Assembly: GCA_031550085.1 (NCBI GenBank)
Contig: JAVBOY010000056.1
Span: forward strand, 15,015 to 79,014
Length of the DNA: 64,000 bases
Reading direction: 5' to 3'
DNA from: UBA4417 sp031550085
GTDB taxonomy: Bacteria; Bacteroidota; Bacteroidia; Bacteroidales; UBA4417
Of this stretch, positions 33,753-42,733 are shown piece after piece. Below the pieces are notes generated by a model. That model saw only the letters and a list, made by a program, of their open reading frames with translations. It made no database searches and was not told where the DNA came from. A program made the translations under genes and the position numbers. Each line of letters starts with the position of its first letter. Positions within the stretch are counted from its first letter, which is position 1.

Positions 33753-35147
33753 ATGCCAAAGAAATTGCTTCCTTCCGAGAAAACCCCGAAACCAGCCCGA
33801 AAAAAAAACGCAACGTCTTCCGCATCCAAAAAGAAAATTTTTGTCCTGGACACCAGCGTTATTTTATACAACCACAACGCGATTCACTGCTTTGACGACA
33901 ACGATGTCGTATTGCCCATTACCGTTTTGGAGGAATTGGATAATTTCAAAAAAGGGAATGATATCATCAATTTTGAAGCCCGTGAATTTATCCGCATCAT
34001 CGACCGTTTTTCGGAACGGGGCATCCTTACCAATTGGAAAACACTCTCTAAATCGAAAGGAGGCGGGCGTTTTAAAGTAGTGATGAACGAAAAAAGCGAT
34101 CCCGATGCCTGCTTGATATTCAACGACGACAAACCCGACCATCGCATCCTGAATGCCGCTATTTCGGTATCCAAAGAATTTCCGGATCAAAAAGTGATTT
34201 TGGTGACCAAAGATGTAAACCTAAGGTTGAAGGCCAAATCGCTGAACCTGCATGCCGAAGATTTCCTGACCGGAAAAATCAAAAATATAGAAGAACTTTA
34301 TTCGGGAATTTCGGTGATAGAGGGCTTATCTTCGCAAAACATCGATTCGATTTACCAGAACGGTTTTCTGAATCCTTCGGAAATCGGTGTCAGCAACCCC
34401 ATTCCCAATCAATACTATATCCTGAAAAACACCCGCAATTCGGCTTTGGCTTATTATAATGCTGAGAAACAGGTGATTGAACGGATCGATAAACATCCGG
34501 CTTATAAAATCATGCCCCGCAATGCCGAACAGGTGTTTGCCTTGCATGCTATTATGAATCCGGCTGTAAAGCTGGTGACTATTCAAGGCGTGGCCGGAAC
34601 CGGAAAAACTTTGCTGACGCTTGCCGGAGCGCTGGAACAACGCCACAATTTTAAACAAATCTATTTGTCGCGCCCCATTGTTCCGCTGAGTAATAAGGAC
34701 ATCGGCTTTTTGCCCGGCGATATCCGTGAGAAAGTCGATCCTTACATGCAACCGCTTTTCGATAATTTGAAATTTATTCAAAACCAATACAGCGAAAAGG
34801 ACCGGGAATACAAGGTGATTAAAGAATCGCTTGAAAATGAGAAATTGGTGATCACGCCGCTTACGTATATTCGCGGGCGCAGCATTTCGAATGTATATTT
34901 CATTGTAGATGAAGCTCAAAACTTGACGCCCCACGAAGTAAAAACCATCATCACACGGGCCGGCGAAAATACCAAGATTATATTTACCGGCGATATTTAC
35001 CAAATCGACACGCCCTATTTGGATGCTCAAAGTAACGGCTTGTCTTATCTGATCGACAAGATCAAGCACCATTCCATCTATGCTCATATCCGGTTGGAAA
35101 AGGGCGAACGTTCCGAACTGGCAAATCTGGCAAACGATTTGTTGTAG
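33753..35147 (+). CDS. PIN-PhoH fusion ATPase/ribonuclease
   Basis: 464 residues from the ATG at 33753 (MPKKLLPSEKTPKPARKKN). A lysine-rich tail leads into a PIN nuclease domain (about 28-165): FVLDTSVILYN, VLEELDNFKKG and VTKDVNLRLKA carry conserved Asp and Glu residues. The C-terminal PhoH ATPase (about 240-464) has Walker A GVAGTGKTLL and Walker B FIVDEAQNLTPHEVK, then TRAGENTKIIFTGDIYQID. This is the PhoH2 type, reported in other bacteria to combine RNA helicase and RNase activity. It is encoded alone, with a strong bidirectional terminator after it. Confidence 0.9.
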   Translation: MPKKLLPSEKTPKPARKKNATSSASKKKIFVLDTSVILYNHNAIHCFDDNDVVLPITVLEELDNFKKGNDIINFEAREFIRIIDRFSERGILTNWKTLSKSKGGGRFKVVMNEKSDPDACLIFNDDKPDHRILNAAISVSKEFPDQKVILVTKDVNLRLKAKSLNLHAEDFLTGKIKNIEELYSGISVIEGLSSQNIDSIYQNGFLNPSEIGVSNPIPNQYYILKNTRNSALAYYNAEKQVIERIDKHPAYKIMPRNAEQVFALHAIMNPAVKLVTIQGVAGTGKTLLTLAGALEQRHNFKQIYLSRPIVPLSNKDIGFLPGDIREKVDPYMQPLFDNLKFIQNQYSEKDREYKVIKESLENEKLVITPLTYIRGRSISNVYFIVDEAQNLTPHEVKTIITRAGENTKIIFTGDIYQIDTPYLDAQSNGLSYLIDKIKHHSIYAHIRLEKGERSELANLANDLL

Positions 35148-35225
35148 ACATTTTGACAGGTTTCCCCGTTGTTTGATCGAACGGGAGACTTCTGTTTTCT
35201 TTTGCGATACTTGAGTTTCCTCAAA

Positions 35226-35259
35226 AAAAAATCCAATAATAAATGTTATTGGATTTTTT
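35226..35259. terminator. bidirectional terminator between phoH2-type gene and nrdJ
   Basis: AAAAAATCCAATAA and its perfect 14-bp complement flank a 6-base loop, with A runs on one side and T runs on the other. It serves both convergent genes. Confidence 0.8.
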
Positions 35260-35279
35260 TAGTTTATTTTTTCTGGTTT

Positions 35280-38018
35280 TTATCCGCATTTGGAATACCC
35301 GCAAGTGGTACAGGTCAGGCAACCTTCTTTGTAAATAATCGTGCTCTCTTTGCATTCGGGACAACTTTGCTCGCTCACGGTTCCGTCGGGAATAAACTTT
35401 TTAAGCGCCCGGACGATGCCGTTCTTCCAGGTATTGATACTTTCATTATCAAAACTCAGGTTCTCAACTAAATCGACCACATAAGGAAGCGGCATGCCGT
35501 GCCGTAAAATTCCCGAAATCAATTTTGCATAATTCCAATATTCTTTTTTGAATGAGCGGGATAGACCGCGGAGGGTGTTCCGGAAACCGAATTTGTCTTC
35601 GTAATCAAAATCGTAGCGGGCCGATTGGTTTTTTTCCTTAACACGGGTAACCCAACCCGAAGTAACATAAGGAGGAATCCAGAAATCTTCTGCTTTTCCG
35701 GTAAAGATTTCGTAGGGGCGGTTGTTCAACAGCCCAACAAAAGCAATCCAGTCTTCCGTTTCGTTTTTAAAGCGGATAATTTCAACCTCCAGTTCTTCCG
35801 GACGCGGAGGGGCGTTGGTTTCGCGGAAATCGTTTTCGAATTCTTCTTTCGAGGCGTCGTTGCTGACCAATACGCCCGAACGGGAACCGTCGCGGTAAAT
35901 GGTCATGCCTTTACAACCGCTTTCCCAAGCCGTTAAATATACATTCGAAACCAATTCTTCGGTAACGTCTGCGGGTAAATTCACCGTGACGCTGATGCTG
36001 TGGTCGACCCATTTTTGGATGGCTCCTTGCATTTTTACCTTGGCTACCCAATCAATATCGTTGGAGGTGGCTTTGTAATAAGGCGATTTTACAATTAAGG
36101 CATTTAAATCGGCCTCGCTCATTTTTACCGCTTCATCGGTATGGTAGCCGTTTACCGAAAGCCAGTCCATAAATTTCGGATGAAATACATTGTATTCTTC
36201 CCACGAATCACCTACTTCGTCTACAAAGGTGATCTTTACATTTTTATCGTTCGGGTTTACTTTGCGGCGGCGTTTGTAGCTCACCATAAATACCGGCTCA
36301 ATTCCGGAAGTGGTTTGTGTGCAAATGCTCACGCTTCCTGTTGGAGCAATGGTCAACATGCTGATGTTGCGCCGGCCGTATTTTTCCATTTTGGCATAAA
36401 CTTCGGGTGCAGCTTCGCGAATGCGTGATACAAACGGATTGTTTTTTTCGCGTTCGATGTCAAAAATCGGGAAGGCGCCGCGTTCCTTTGCCAGGTCAAT
36501 AGACGAACTGTAAGCCTGAACAGCCAGTGCACGGTGGATGTTTACGCTGAAATCGGTAGCTTCATCGCTCCCGTAGCGCAAGTTAAGTGCTGCCAGCATA
36601 TCGCCTTCGGCAGTGATGCCGATACCGGTACGGCGTCCTTGCAGCGTTTTCTCGCGGATTTTTTCCCACAAAAGGCGTTCGGTACGTTTGGTTTCTTCGT
36701 CCTCCGGATCGGACACTATTTTTGCCAAAATAGCGTCGATTTTCTCGGTTTCCAGATCGATGATGTCGTCCATAATCCGGAGCGCATAGCGGGCATGCTT
36801 TTCAAAAAGTTCTTGATTAAAAGTCGCCTGCGGGGTAAACGGATTTTCGACGTAGCTGAACAGGTTGATGGCCAGCAAACGGCAACTGTCGTAAGGACAC
36901 AATGGGATTTCACCGCAGGGATTGGTCGACAGGGTTTTAAAACCCAAATCGGCATAACAATCCGGAACGGATTCCCGGATGATGGTGTCCCAAAACAAAA
37001 CTCCGGGCTCTGCCGATTGCCAGGCGTTGTGAATAATCTTATTCCACAACCGTGAAGCATCGATTTCTTTTGTTTTCACCGGATTCAAACTGTCGATCGG
37101 ATATTGCTGAACATAGGGTTTATTGGCTTTTACCGATTGCATAAAAGCATCGTCCACCCGAACGGAAACATTGGCTCCGGTCACTTTGCCCTGTTCCATT
37201 TTGGCATCAATAAAATTCTCGGAATCCGGGTGTTTGATGCTGATAGAAAGCATCAAGGCGCCACGGCGCCCGTCTTGGGCTACTTCGCGGGTCGAGTTGC
37301 TGAAGCGTTCCATAAACGGAACAATACCGGTAGAAGTAAGCGCTGAATTTTTTACCTGGCTTCCGCCGGGACGTATGTGTGACAAATCGTGTCCGACGCC
37401 TCCACGGCGTTTCATTAACTGAACCTGCTCCTGGTCTACTTTCATGATTCCGCCGTAAGAGTCCTGGTTCGAATCTCCTCCGATCACAAAGCAGTTCGAT
37501 AAGGATGAAACCTGAAAGTCGTTTCCGATTCCCGACATGGGGCTGCCTTGCGGCACAATGTATTTGAAATCGCGGAACAACTCGAACAGTTCTGCCTCGG
37601 TCATCGGATTGGAATACTTGGATTCGATGCGCGCCACTTCCGATGCCAGGCGGTGGTGCATATCGTCGGGTGTACGTTCGTATATGTTGCCGTCACTGTC
37701 TTTCAAAGCGTATTTATTCATCCACACATTGGCGGCCAATGTATCACCCTTGAAATATTCTGTTGCCGCTGCCAAAACTTCTTCATGCGAATAGGCCGGC
37801 AGTTTTTTCTGTGTTTCAGATTGCATTATATTTAGCGTCTTTTTTTCTACGTGTAAATTCGAAATTTCCGAACTAGAGGGTTGTTTCTCAGAAACTTTTG
37901 AAGTTTTGGTTTCGATCGTAGGGCGAACACGTTCCTTTAGGACGTTTTCAAGAAAATTTTCTTGTTTTTTTTCGCTTATTTGATTCGTATTTTCTGATGA
38001 AAACAAATTCGCATCCAT
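35280..38018 (-). CDS. nrdJ: class II (adenosylcobalamin-dependent) ribonucleotide reductase
   Basis: 912 residues if the first ATG is used. The catalytic barrel shows SNCFVIGG with the first redox Cys, GGVGHDLSHIRPGGSQVKN, STNPCGEIPLCPYDSCRLLA with the thiyl-radical Cys near residue 367, and APTGSVSICTQTTSGIEPVF. The C-terminus has a Cys-rich ribbon (CPECKES, CLTCTTCGYSKCG). It converts ribonucleotides to deoxyribonucleotides using B12 and needs no oxygen. The first about 65 residues are Ser/Lys/Glu-rich and not recognisable. A start at the ATG of MQSETQKKLPAYSHEE (residue 66) is possible. No cobalamin riboswitch was recognised upstream. Confidence 0.93.
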   Translation of the reverse strand: MDANLFSSENTNQISEKKQENFLENVLKERVRPTIETKTSKVSEKQPSSSEISNLHVEKKTLNIMQSETQKKLPAYSHEEVLAAATEYFKGDTLAANVWMNKYALKDSDGNIYERTPDDMHHRLASEVARIESKYSNPMTEAELFELFRDFKYIVPQGSPMSGIGNDFQVSSLSNCFVIGGDSNQDSYGGIMKVDQEQVQLMKRRGGVGHDLSHIRPGGSQVKNSALTSTGIVPFMERFSNSTREVAQDGRRGALMLSISIKHPDSENFIDAKMEQGKVTGANVSVRVDDAFMQSVKANKPYVQQYPIDSLNPVKTKEIDASRLWNKIIHNAWQSAEPGVLFWDTIIRESVPDCYADLGFKTLSTNPCGEIPLCPYDSCRLLAINLFSYVENPFTPQATFNQELFEKHARYALRIMDDIIDLETEKIDAILAKIVSDPEDEETKRTERLLWEKIREKTLQGRRTGIGITAEGDMLAALNLRYGSDEATDFSVNIHRALAVQAYSSSIDLAKERGAFPIFDIEREKNNPFVSRIREAAPEVYAKMEKYGRRNISMLTIAPTGSVSICTQTTSGIEPVFMVSYKRRRKVNPNDKNVKITFVDEVGDSWEEYNVFHPKFMDWLSVNGYHTDEAVKMSEADLNALIVKSPYYKATSNDIDWVAKVKMQGAIQKWVDHSISVTVNLPADVTEELVSNVYLTAWESGCKGMTIYRDGSRSGVLVSNDASKEEFENDFRETNAPPRPEELEVEIIRFKNETEDWIAFVGLLNNRPYEIFTGKAEDFWIPPYVTSGWVTRVKEKNQSARYDFDYEDKFGFRNTLRGLSRSFKKEYWNYAKLISGILRHGMPLPYVVDLVENLSFDNESINTWKNGIVRALKKFIPDGTVSEQSCPECKESTIIYKEGCLTCTTCGYSKCG

Positions 38019-38338
38019 AATTTTTGCAAATTATAAATTTAATTGACTAGAAATCAGTCCAATTCAGTTAGTCGAACTGGAGCAATAATGGAACAACGAA
38101 AATACTTAAGTGATTTCAAAATATTCCATTACTTTATTAACAATTGATTAGTAAGGGACTTTAAAGGCTTTATTATTAGAGATTTTAGATTTGATAAATT
38201 CTTTTTCATTGAAAATCAAATACATAATAATTAATTAAAAATCAATCATTTGAACATTTTTATTTAAGTAAATAAATACTGAAATAAAACCAATTTTTTG
38301 TACATTTGTACCTCGATAAAGAAAGTGAGGATTTGTTT
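38019..38338. other. AT-rich divergent gap between nrdJ and hydG
   Basis: 320 bp without a gene. It contains an imperfect inverted repeat near 38058-38082 (TCCAATTC and GAACTGGA around CAGTTAGTC) about 40-65 bp ahead of nrdJ, and the hydG -7 box at 38301. No cobalamin riboswitch, tRNA or small coding frame was recognised. Confidence 0.5.
38301..38308 (+). promoter_or_regulatory. -7 box of hydG
   Basis: TACATTTG fits TAnnTTTG. Transcription would start near 38315, so the gene begins at the ATG at 38339, which also has a GTGAGG ribosome binding site 8 bases upstream. The TTG at 38306 lies inside the box and is excluded. Confidence 0.55.
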
Positions 38339-39775
38339 ATGATTTTCAACCCTGAAAAATGCCGGATTGCCGACGAACCCATGAAACCGTTTATTGATGC
38401 GGACGAAATCTGGGAATTTTTAAATAACGAAAAAGCCACTCCCGAACGGGTTCGGCAAATTATTGCCAAATCGTTGAATAAACAACGGCTTACGTTAGCC
38501 GAAACGGCCTGCCTTATCAACGCAACCGATGAAAATCTGGTGGAAGAAATCAAAGAAGGGGCACGCCGCTTGAAACAACAGGTTTATGGAAACCGGATCG
38601 TGTTGTTTGCACCGTTGTATATCGGGAATAAATGCACCAACAATTGCAGTTACTGCGGATTTAAAGCCTCAAACACCGAAGCTATCCGCAAAACTTTGGC
38701 CGATCGGGAGTTGGTGCGTGAAGTAGAATCATTGGAAGATAACGGCCAAAAACGCTTGATTTTGGTTTACGGGGAACATCCCGAATACAATGCCGAATAC
38801 ATTGCACACACCGCCCGTTTGGTTTATGGCGTAAAAAAAGGAAACGGCGAAATCCGCCGGGTAAATATCAATGCGGCTCCTTTGGAAATAGAAGGATTTC
38901 GCACTGTAAAAGAAGCCGGAATCGGCACTTATCAGATTTTTCAGGAAACGTATCACCCTGAAATCTACAAGCATTATCATTTGGGCGGCAAGAAACGCGA
39001 TTTTAACTACCGTTTAACATCCTTGGATCGAGCGCAGGAAGCGGGAATCGATGATGTAGGAATCGGCGCTTTGTTCGGTTTGTACGATTGGCGCTACGAA
39101 GTCATGGGATTGGTTCGCCATACCAACCATTTGGAAGCTTGTTACAATGTGGGCCCTCACACCATTTCATTTCCACGGATCAAAGAAGCTTCTTCCTTGA
39201 ATTTTGACGGGAAATATACCGTTTCGGATGCCGACTTTATGAAATTGGTCGCGATTCTCCGGTTGGCGGTTCCTTATACGGGATTGATTTTAACGGCACG
39301 TGAAAGTGCTGAAGTCCGCAAGGAAACGCTGAGTTTCGGCGTTTCGCAAATCGATGGGGGCACGAAACTGGAAATCGGCAGCTATTCCGAAAGTTTGAAC
39401 GATCAACAAGACTTGAACCGGGAACAATTCCACATTGCCGATTCACGTTCGCTCAACGATGTAATCGAAGAGCTGTTGCAGCAAAATTATTTGCCGTCCT
39501 TCTGTACGGCTTGCTACCGCAATGGCCGCACCGGCGAACATTTTATGGAGTTTTCGGTGCCGGGTTTTATCAAACGCTTCTGCACGCCCAATGCCATGCT
39601 CACCTTGGCTGAGTATCTGGAAGATTATGCCGCCGAGGCTACCAAGATCAAAGGCTATCGCTTGATCGAGGAAAATTTAAACCAACTCAATCTGGCGCAC
39701 GATGCCGTGGATACCAACGAGATCAAACGCCGCTTGGAACGCATCCAAGCCGGCGAGCGTGATTTGTATTTTTAA
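38339..39775 (+). CDS. hydG: [FeFe]-hydrogenase H-cluster maturase HydG
   Basis: About 478 residues from MIFNPEKCRIADEP. The radical-SAM cluster motif is CTNNCSYC (C-x3-C-x2-C) near residue 98. The C-terminal extension carries CTAC then a Cys after 22 residues (C-x2-C-x22-C, ending RFCTPNA), which binds the second Fe-S cluster and separates HydG from ThiH. It cleaves tyrosine to p-cresol, CO and cyanide for the H-cluster. HydE, HydF and the hydrogenase are not in the window, so this maturase is encoded apart from them. Its stop overlaps the convergent FG-GAP gene by 4 bp. Confidence 0.94.
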   Translation: MIFNPEKCRIADEPMKPFIDADEIWEFLNNEKATPERVRQIIAKSLNKQRLTLAETACLINATDENLVEEIKEGARRLKQQVYGNRIVLFAPLYIGNKCTNNCSYCGFKASNTEAIRKTLADRELVREVESLEDNGQKRLILVYGEHPEYNAEYIAHTARLVYGVKKGNGEIRRVNINAAPLEIEGFRTVKEAGIGTYQIFQETYHPEIYKHYHLGGKKRDFNYRLTSLDRAQEAGIDDVGIGALFGLYDWRYEVMGLVRHTNHLEACYNVGPHTISFPRIKEASSLNFDGKYTVSDADFMKLVAILRLAVPYTGLILTARESAEVRKETLSFGVSQIDGGTKLEIGSYSESLNDQQDLNREQFHIADSRSLNDVIEELLQQNYLPSFCTACYRNGRTGEHFMEFSVPGFIKRFCTPNAMLTLAEYLEDYAAEATKIKGYRLIEENLNQLNLAHDAVDTNEIKRRLERIQAGERDLYF

Positions 39776-41256
39776 AGCCGTGTGATTTTAATGCTTTTGG
39801 AAAGTACACCGTCTATTTTGATTCCCACGATATAAACGCCGGGCTTGACGTGGCGTCCATCCCAGGTGATTTTTTGATTCTCTGTTTTTGCCGGAACCGC
39901 AAGACGTTCCATCAATTCTCCCTGCAAGTTGTAAATAACCAGTTCGACACGATTCGCTTGCCGGGTGCTGAACTCGAATGTTACCAAATCCCGGAACGGG
40001 CTTGGATATACGTTCAGATTGGCAACTTGCGCAGATTCTTTTTTAGAAAGAGGGGTTTCTGAAAAAGTGCGGTCGCCACGGTTGTAAAAAATATGCAGGC
40101 CATACCTTTCTGTGTAAGGATATGTAAGAGGGTGTTTGTGATAGATTGTGGCAATATCGGTAAATCCGTTGTTGTCGAAGTCCGCACAATAAGACTCTCC
40201 TGTTGTTTTTTCAAAGGCGTACTCAAGCTCCAGATATTGTGTTTCGTCCATTTGGAAGTTTCCTTTGTTATAACAAATTTCTAAAATCCCTAAGGGAGCT
40301 GCTCTAAGATATGTTGGAGTATAAGGAGTTACTACAATATCAGGCAGGCCATCGTTATCCAAATCACTTACGAATAAAGTATGTGGGCGCTTGGATATTT
40401 TCCCGCAAAGATGTTCCTGAAATATACCCGGTTGATTTTCATAGATTGCGATTGAATAGCTATACCCATTTGGGTTCGGACAACTGATTATAAGATCATT
40501 CCGCCCGTCTTGATTCATATCGGCGATAGCCAGTTCATAAACCTTCTGGTTGATTTCAAAAATACTGTCGAAAGGATTGTAAAGGATAACTATTTTTCCT
40601 TCGCCATCCCAATTTATGAATACCACATCATCTTTGTGATCTCCGTTCAGGTCGCCGCAAACAATTCCATAGTATCCCGGCTCGGGGAAGGGACGTATTT
40701 CTGGAGGCAATAATTTACCGGTACCGTCATTATAATAGATCCCCCAAGTACTTTGTCCTGTCATTACAATGTCCTGAAACCCATCACCGTTTACATCGCC
40801 ATGGGCATAGTTTCCGGCAATTCCATGGGTGCTCAGATTCAAATCGGAAAAAGTCGGAAAGCTGCCGGTACCGTCATTGTAATAGATACGCAAATACGCT
40901 TCTTCCACGGTTGGGGTTTTCACCCGGTGCTGCGTGACAACATCCGGAAATCCGTCGTTATTCATATCCGCTGCAAAAAAATCAAGATCTCCGAATTCAT
41001 AGCTCCCGTCGTAGAAAAGGCAAGCGGTGTCTTTGATGCTGATTCCGGTTGTTTCGTTTTTTAAAAAAGTAAGGCTGGGATTGGTCGCATTGTAAAGCGT
41101 GCTGTGCCTGGTTACGATATCAATCCGCCCGTCCCGGTCGAAATCGGCAGCATAAATATTTGTAACTTGCTTCGGCAAATAAAAATCGTTTTGCGTTTGG
41201 TCGGCAGTAAAGGCCAGCAAAACAGGCAGCAAGAGAACGTAAAAAAGTTTTTTCAT
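39772..41256 (-). CDS. FG-GAP/VCBS repeat T9SS-secreted protein
   Basis: 494 residues with signal peptide MKKLFYVLLLPVLLAFTADQ. The body (about 30-400) is a series of FG-GAP/VCBS-type repeats with Ca-binding DxDxDGxxD motifs, such as DFDRDGRIDIV, DMNNDGFPDVV, DVNGDGFQDIV and DLDNDGLPDIV, which together form a beta-propeller. The last about 85 residues (LNVYPSPFRDLVTFEF to ITRL) are a T9SS type A sorting domain. A secreted or surface-attached adhesion or binding protein is expected. The likely promoter is a TATCTTTA box near 41421-41428, which leaves a leader of about 165 nt without any coding frame. Confidence 0.88.
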   Translation of the reverse strand: MKKLFYVLLLPVLLAFTADQTQNDFYLPKQVTNIYAADFDRDGRIDIVTRHSTLYNATNPSLTFLKNETTGISIKDTACLFYDGSYEFGDLDFFAADMNNDGFPDVVTQHRVKTPTVEEAYLRIYYNDGTGSFPTFSDLNLSTHGIAGNYAHGDVNGDGFQDIVMTGQSTWGIYYNDGTGKLLPPEIRPFPEPGYYGIVCGDLNGDHKDDVVFINWDGEGKIVILYNPFDSIFEINQKVYELAIADMNQDGRNDLIISCPNPNGYSYSIAIYENQPGIFQEHLCGKISKRPHTLFVSDLDNDGLPDIVVTPYTPTYLRAAPLGILEICYNKGNFQMDETQYLELEYAFEKTTGESYCADFDNNGFTDIATIYHKHPLTYPYTERYGLHIFYNRGDRTFSETPLSKKESAQVANLNVYPSPFRDLVTFEFSTRQANRVELVIYNLQGELMERLAVPAKTENQKITWDGRHVKPGVYIVGIKIDGVLSKSIKITRL

Positions 41257-41493
41257 ATTTGTTATTTGTTAAATTGGTTTTTTAGTATGTGGAAATAATT
41301 TGCGGACGTTACACCTGATTTACCCATAGGCAAGTTTTTCTCTGTTTGTTTCCTTTTTGAAAAGCAAATAGGGATGACCTAATTTGGTGAAAATAAAAGC
41401 TATATGCAAAATAACCGATGTAAAGATACCATCAATTTATCTAATTGTTAACAAAAGTTAACTATTTTAACATTTATTTACAAAAAGATTTTT

Positions 41494-42597
41494 TTATTCT
41501 TTTTCCGGAGCGGAATCTCTCAGAATTTCCCGTTGAATGCGGATGCTTTCGTTGTGGATAAGTTGCAACAGGTTTAACAGAAACGATTTATCCATTTCCA
41601 GATGTTGGTTTTCGGTCATCCGTGCAGAAATCATTTCGCGCCAGCGGTTGATTTGCAGCACGGCAATGTTGTGGTCGCGTTTGTAATGGCCTATTTTTTC
41701 GACCACTTGCATCCGCTGGGCCAACAAATGCAAAAGCTCTAAATCCAGATGGTCGATTTCAAAGCGCAAATGTTCGAGGTAATTTTCAAACTCGGGCACC
41801 GACGAAGACGTACGGACGACCAGACGGGCAAGCAGCTGTTCTAACGCTTCCGGCGTAATTTGCTGCTTGGCGTCGGTAAGCGCTTTTTGCGGATGGCAAT
41901 GTGTTTCGATCATCAAGCCTGAAAAGCCCAAATCCAGCGCTTTTTGCGAAATCTCGAAAATCAGGTTGCGGTTTCCGGAGATATGACTGGGGTCGCAAAA
42001 TACTGGCAAATTGGGGATCAGGCGTTGCAATTCGATAGGAATTTGCCACAAAGGCGCGTTGCGGTAGATGCTTTTTTTGTAATCGGAAAATCCGCGGTGA
42101 ACGGCGGCCAGTTTGGTAATTCCCGACTGATTCAGCCGCTCGAAAGCGCCGACCCAAAGGTTGATATCGGGATTGAGCGGATTTTTTACCATCACTGGAA
42201 TGTCAACACCTTTTAACGCTTCGCTCAATTCCTGAACGATAAACGGATTAACCACCGTACGGGCGCCAAACCAAAGGATATCGATGCCTTGTTTCAGACA
42301 TAATTCGATGTGCTCAGGCTTGGCCACTTCCACCGCAAGTTGCAGGCCTGTTTGCTGCCTGGCTTCGACAAGCCAGGGCAACGCTTTTTCTCCTGCTCCT
42401 TCGAAAGCCGACGGACGCGTACGCGGCTTCCATACGCCGGCACGAAGTACTTTTACCTGTGGAATACCGGCCAATGCCTGTGAAGTTTCCAATACCTGTT
42501 CGCGGCTTTCGGCGCTGCACGGCCCGCTGATCACACAAGGTTGTGCGGTTGCCGGAAGCCAGCTTGATAAGGGAGCGATATAAACCGATGGTGCCAT
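41494..42597 (-). CDS. bifunctional DAHP synthase - chorismate mutase
   Basis: 367 residues. The N-terminal part (about 1-265) is a 3-deoxy-7-phosphoheptulonate synthase (KDSA-like fold): CVISGPCSAESREQVLETSQ, VLRAGVWKPRTRPSAFEG, MVKNPLNPD, VFCDPSHISGNRN, GLMIETHCHPQKALTD. The C-terminal about 90 residues (LRFEIDHLDLELLHLLAQRM, VVEKIGHYKRDHNIAVLQ) form an AroQ-type chorismate mutase. The fusion links entry to and branching from the shikimate pathway and may allow allosteric control, as in other Bacteroidetes. It is a single gene here, followed 237 bp later by the FG-GAP gene. Confidence 0.92.
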   Translation of the reverse strand: MAPSVYIAPLSSWLPATAQPCVISGPCSAESREQVLETSQALAGIPQVKVLRAGVWKPRTRPSAFEGAGEKALPWLVEARQQTGLQLAVEVAKPEHIELCLKQGIDILWFGARTVVNPFIVQELSEALKGVDIPVMVKNPLNPDINLWVGAFERLNQSGITKLAAVHRGFSDYKKSIYRNAPLWQIPIELQRLIPNLPVFCDPSHISGNRNLIFEISQKALDLGFSGLMIETHCHPQKALTDAKQQITPEALEQLLARLVVRTSSSVPEFENYLEHLRFEIDHLDLELLHLLAQRMQVVEKIGHYKRDHNIAVLQINRWREMISARMTENQHLEMDKSFLLNLLQLIHNESIRIQREILRDSAPEKE

Positions 42598-42733
42598 TGA
42601 TGTTGCGAAATTACGTATTTTGCAGCTATTATTGCTTGTGCCTGTGGATAAAGAACTTAGATAGTTGAAAAAGGACTAACCAAACGGGAGAAAAAGCCAT
42701 ATAAGAAGTAGACGCTTTTTTTGAATACACGTT

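Noticed and set aside
34326..35087. 253-residue open frame opposite the PIN-PhoH gene
   Set aside because: Antisense to conserved Walker motifs, no independent promoter or family similarity.
38019..38338. Cobalamin riboswitch upstream of class II RNR
   Set aside because: Expected from the B12-dependent enzyme, but no conserved aptamer segments were seen. A covariance search would be needed to be sure.
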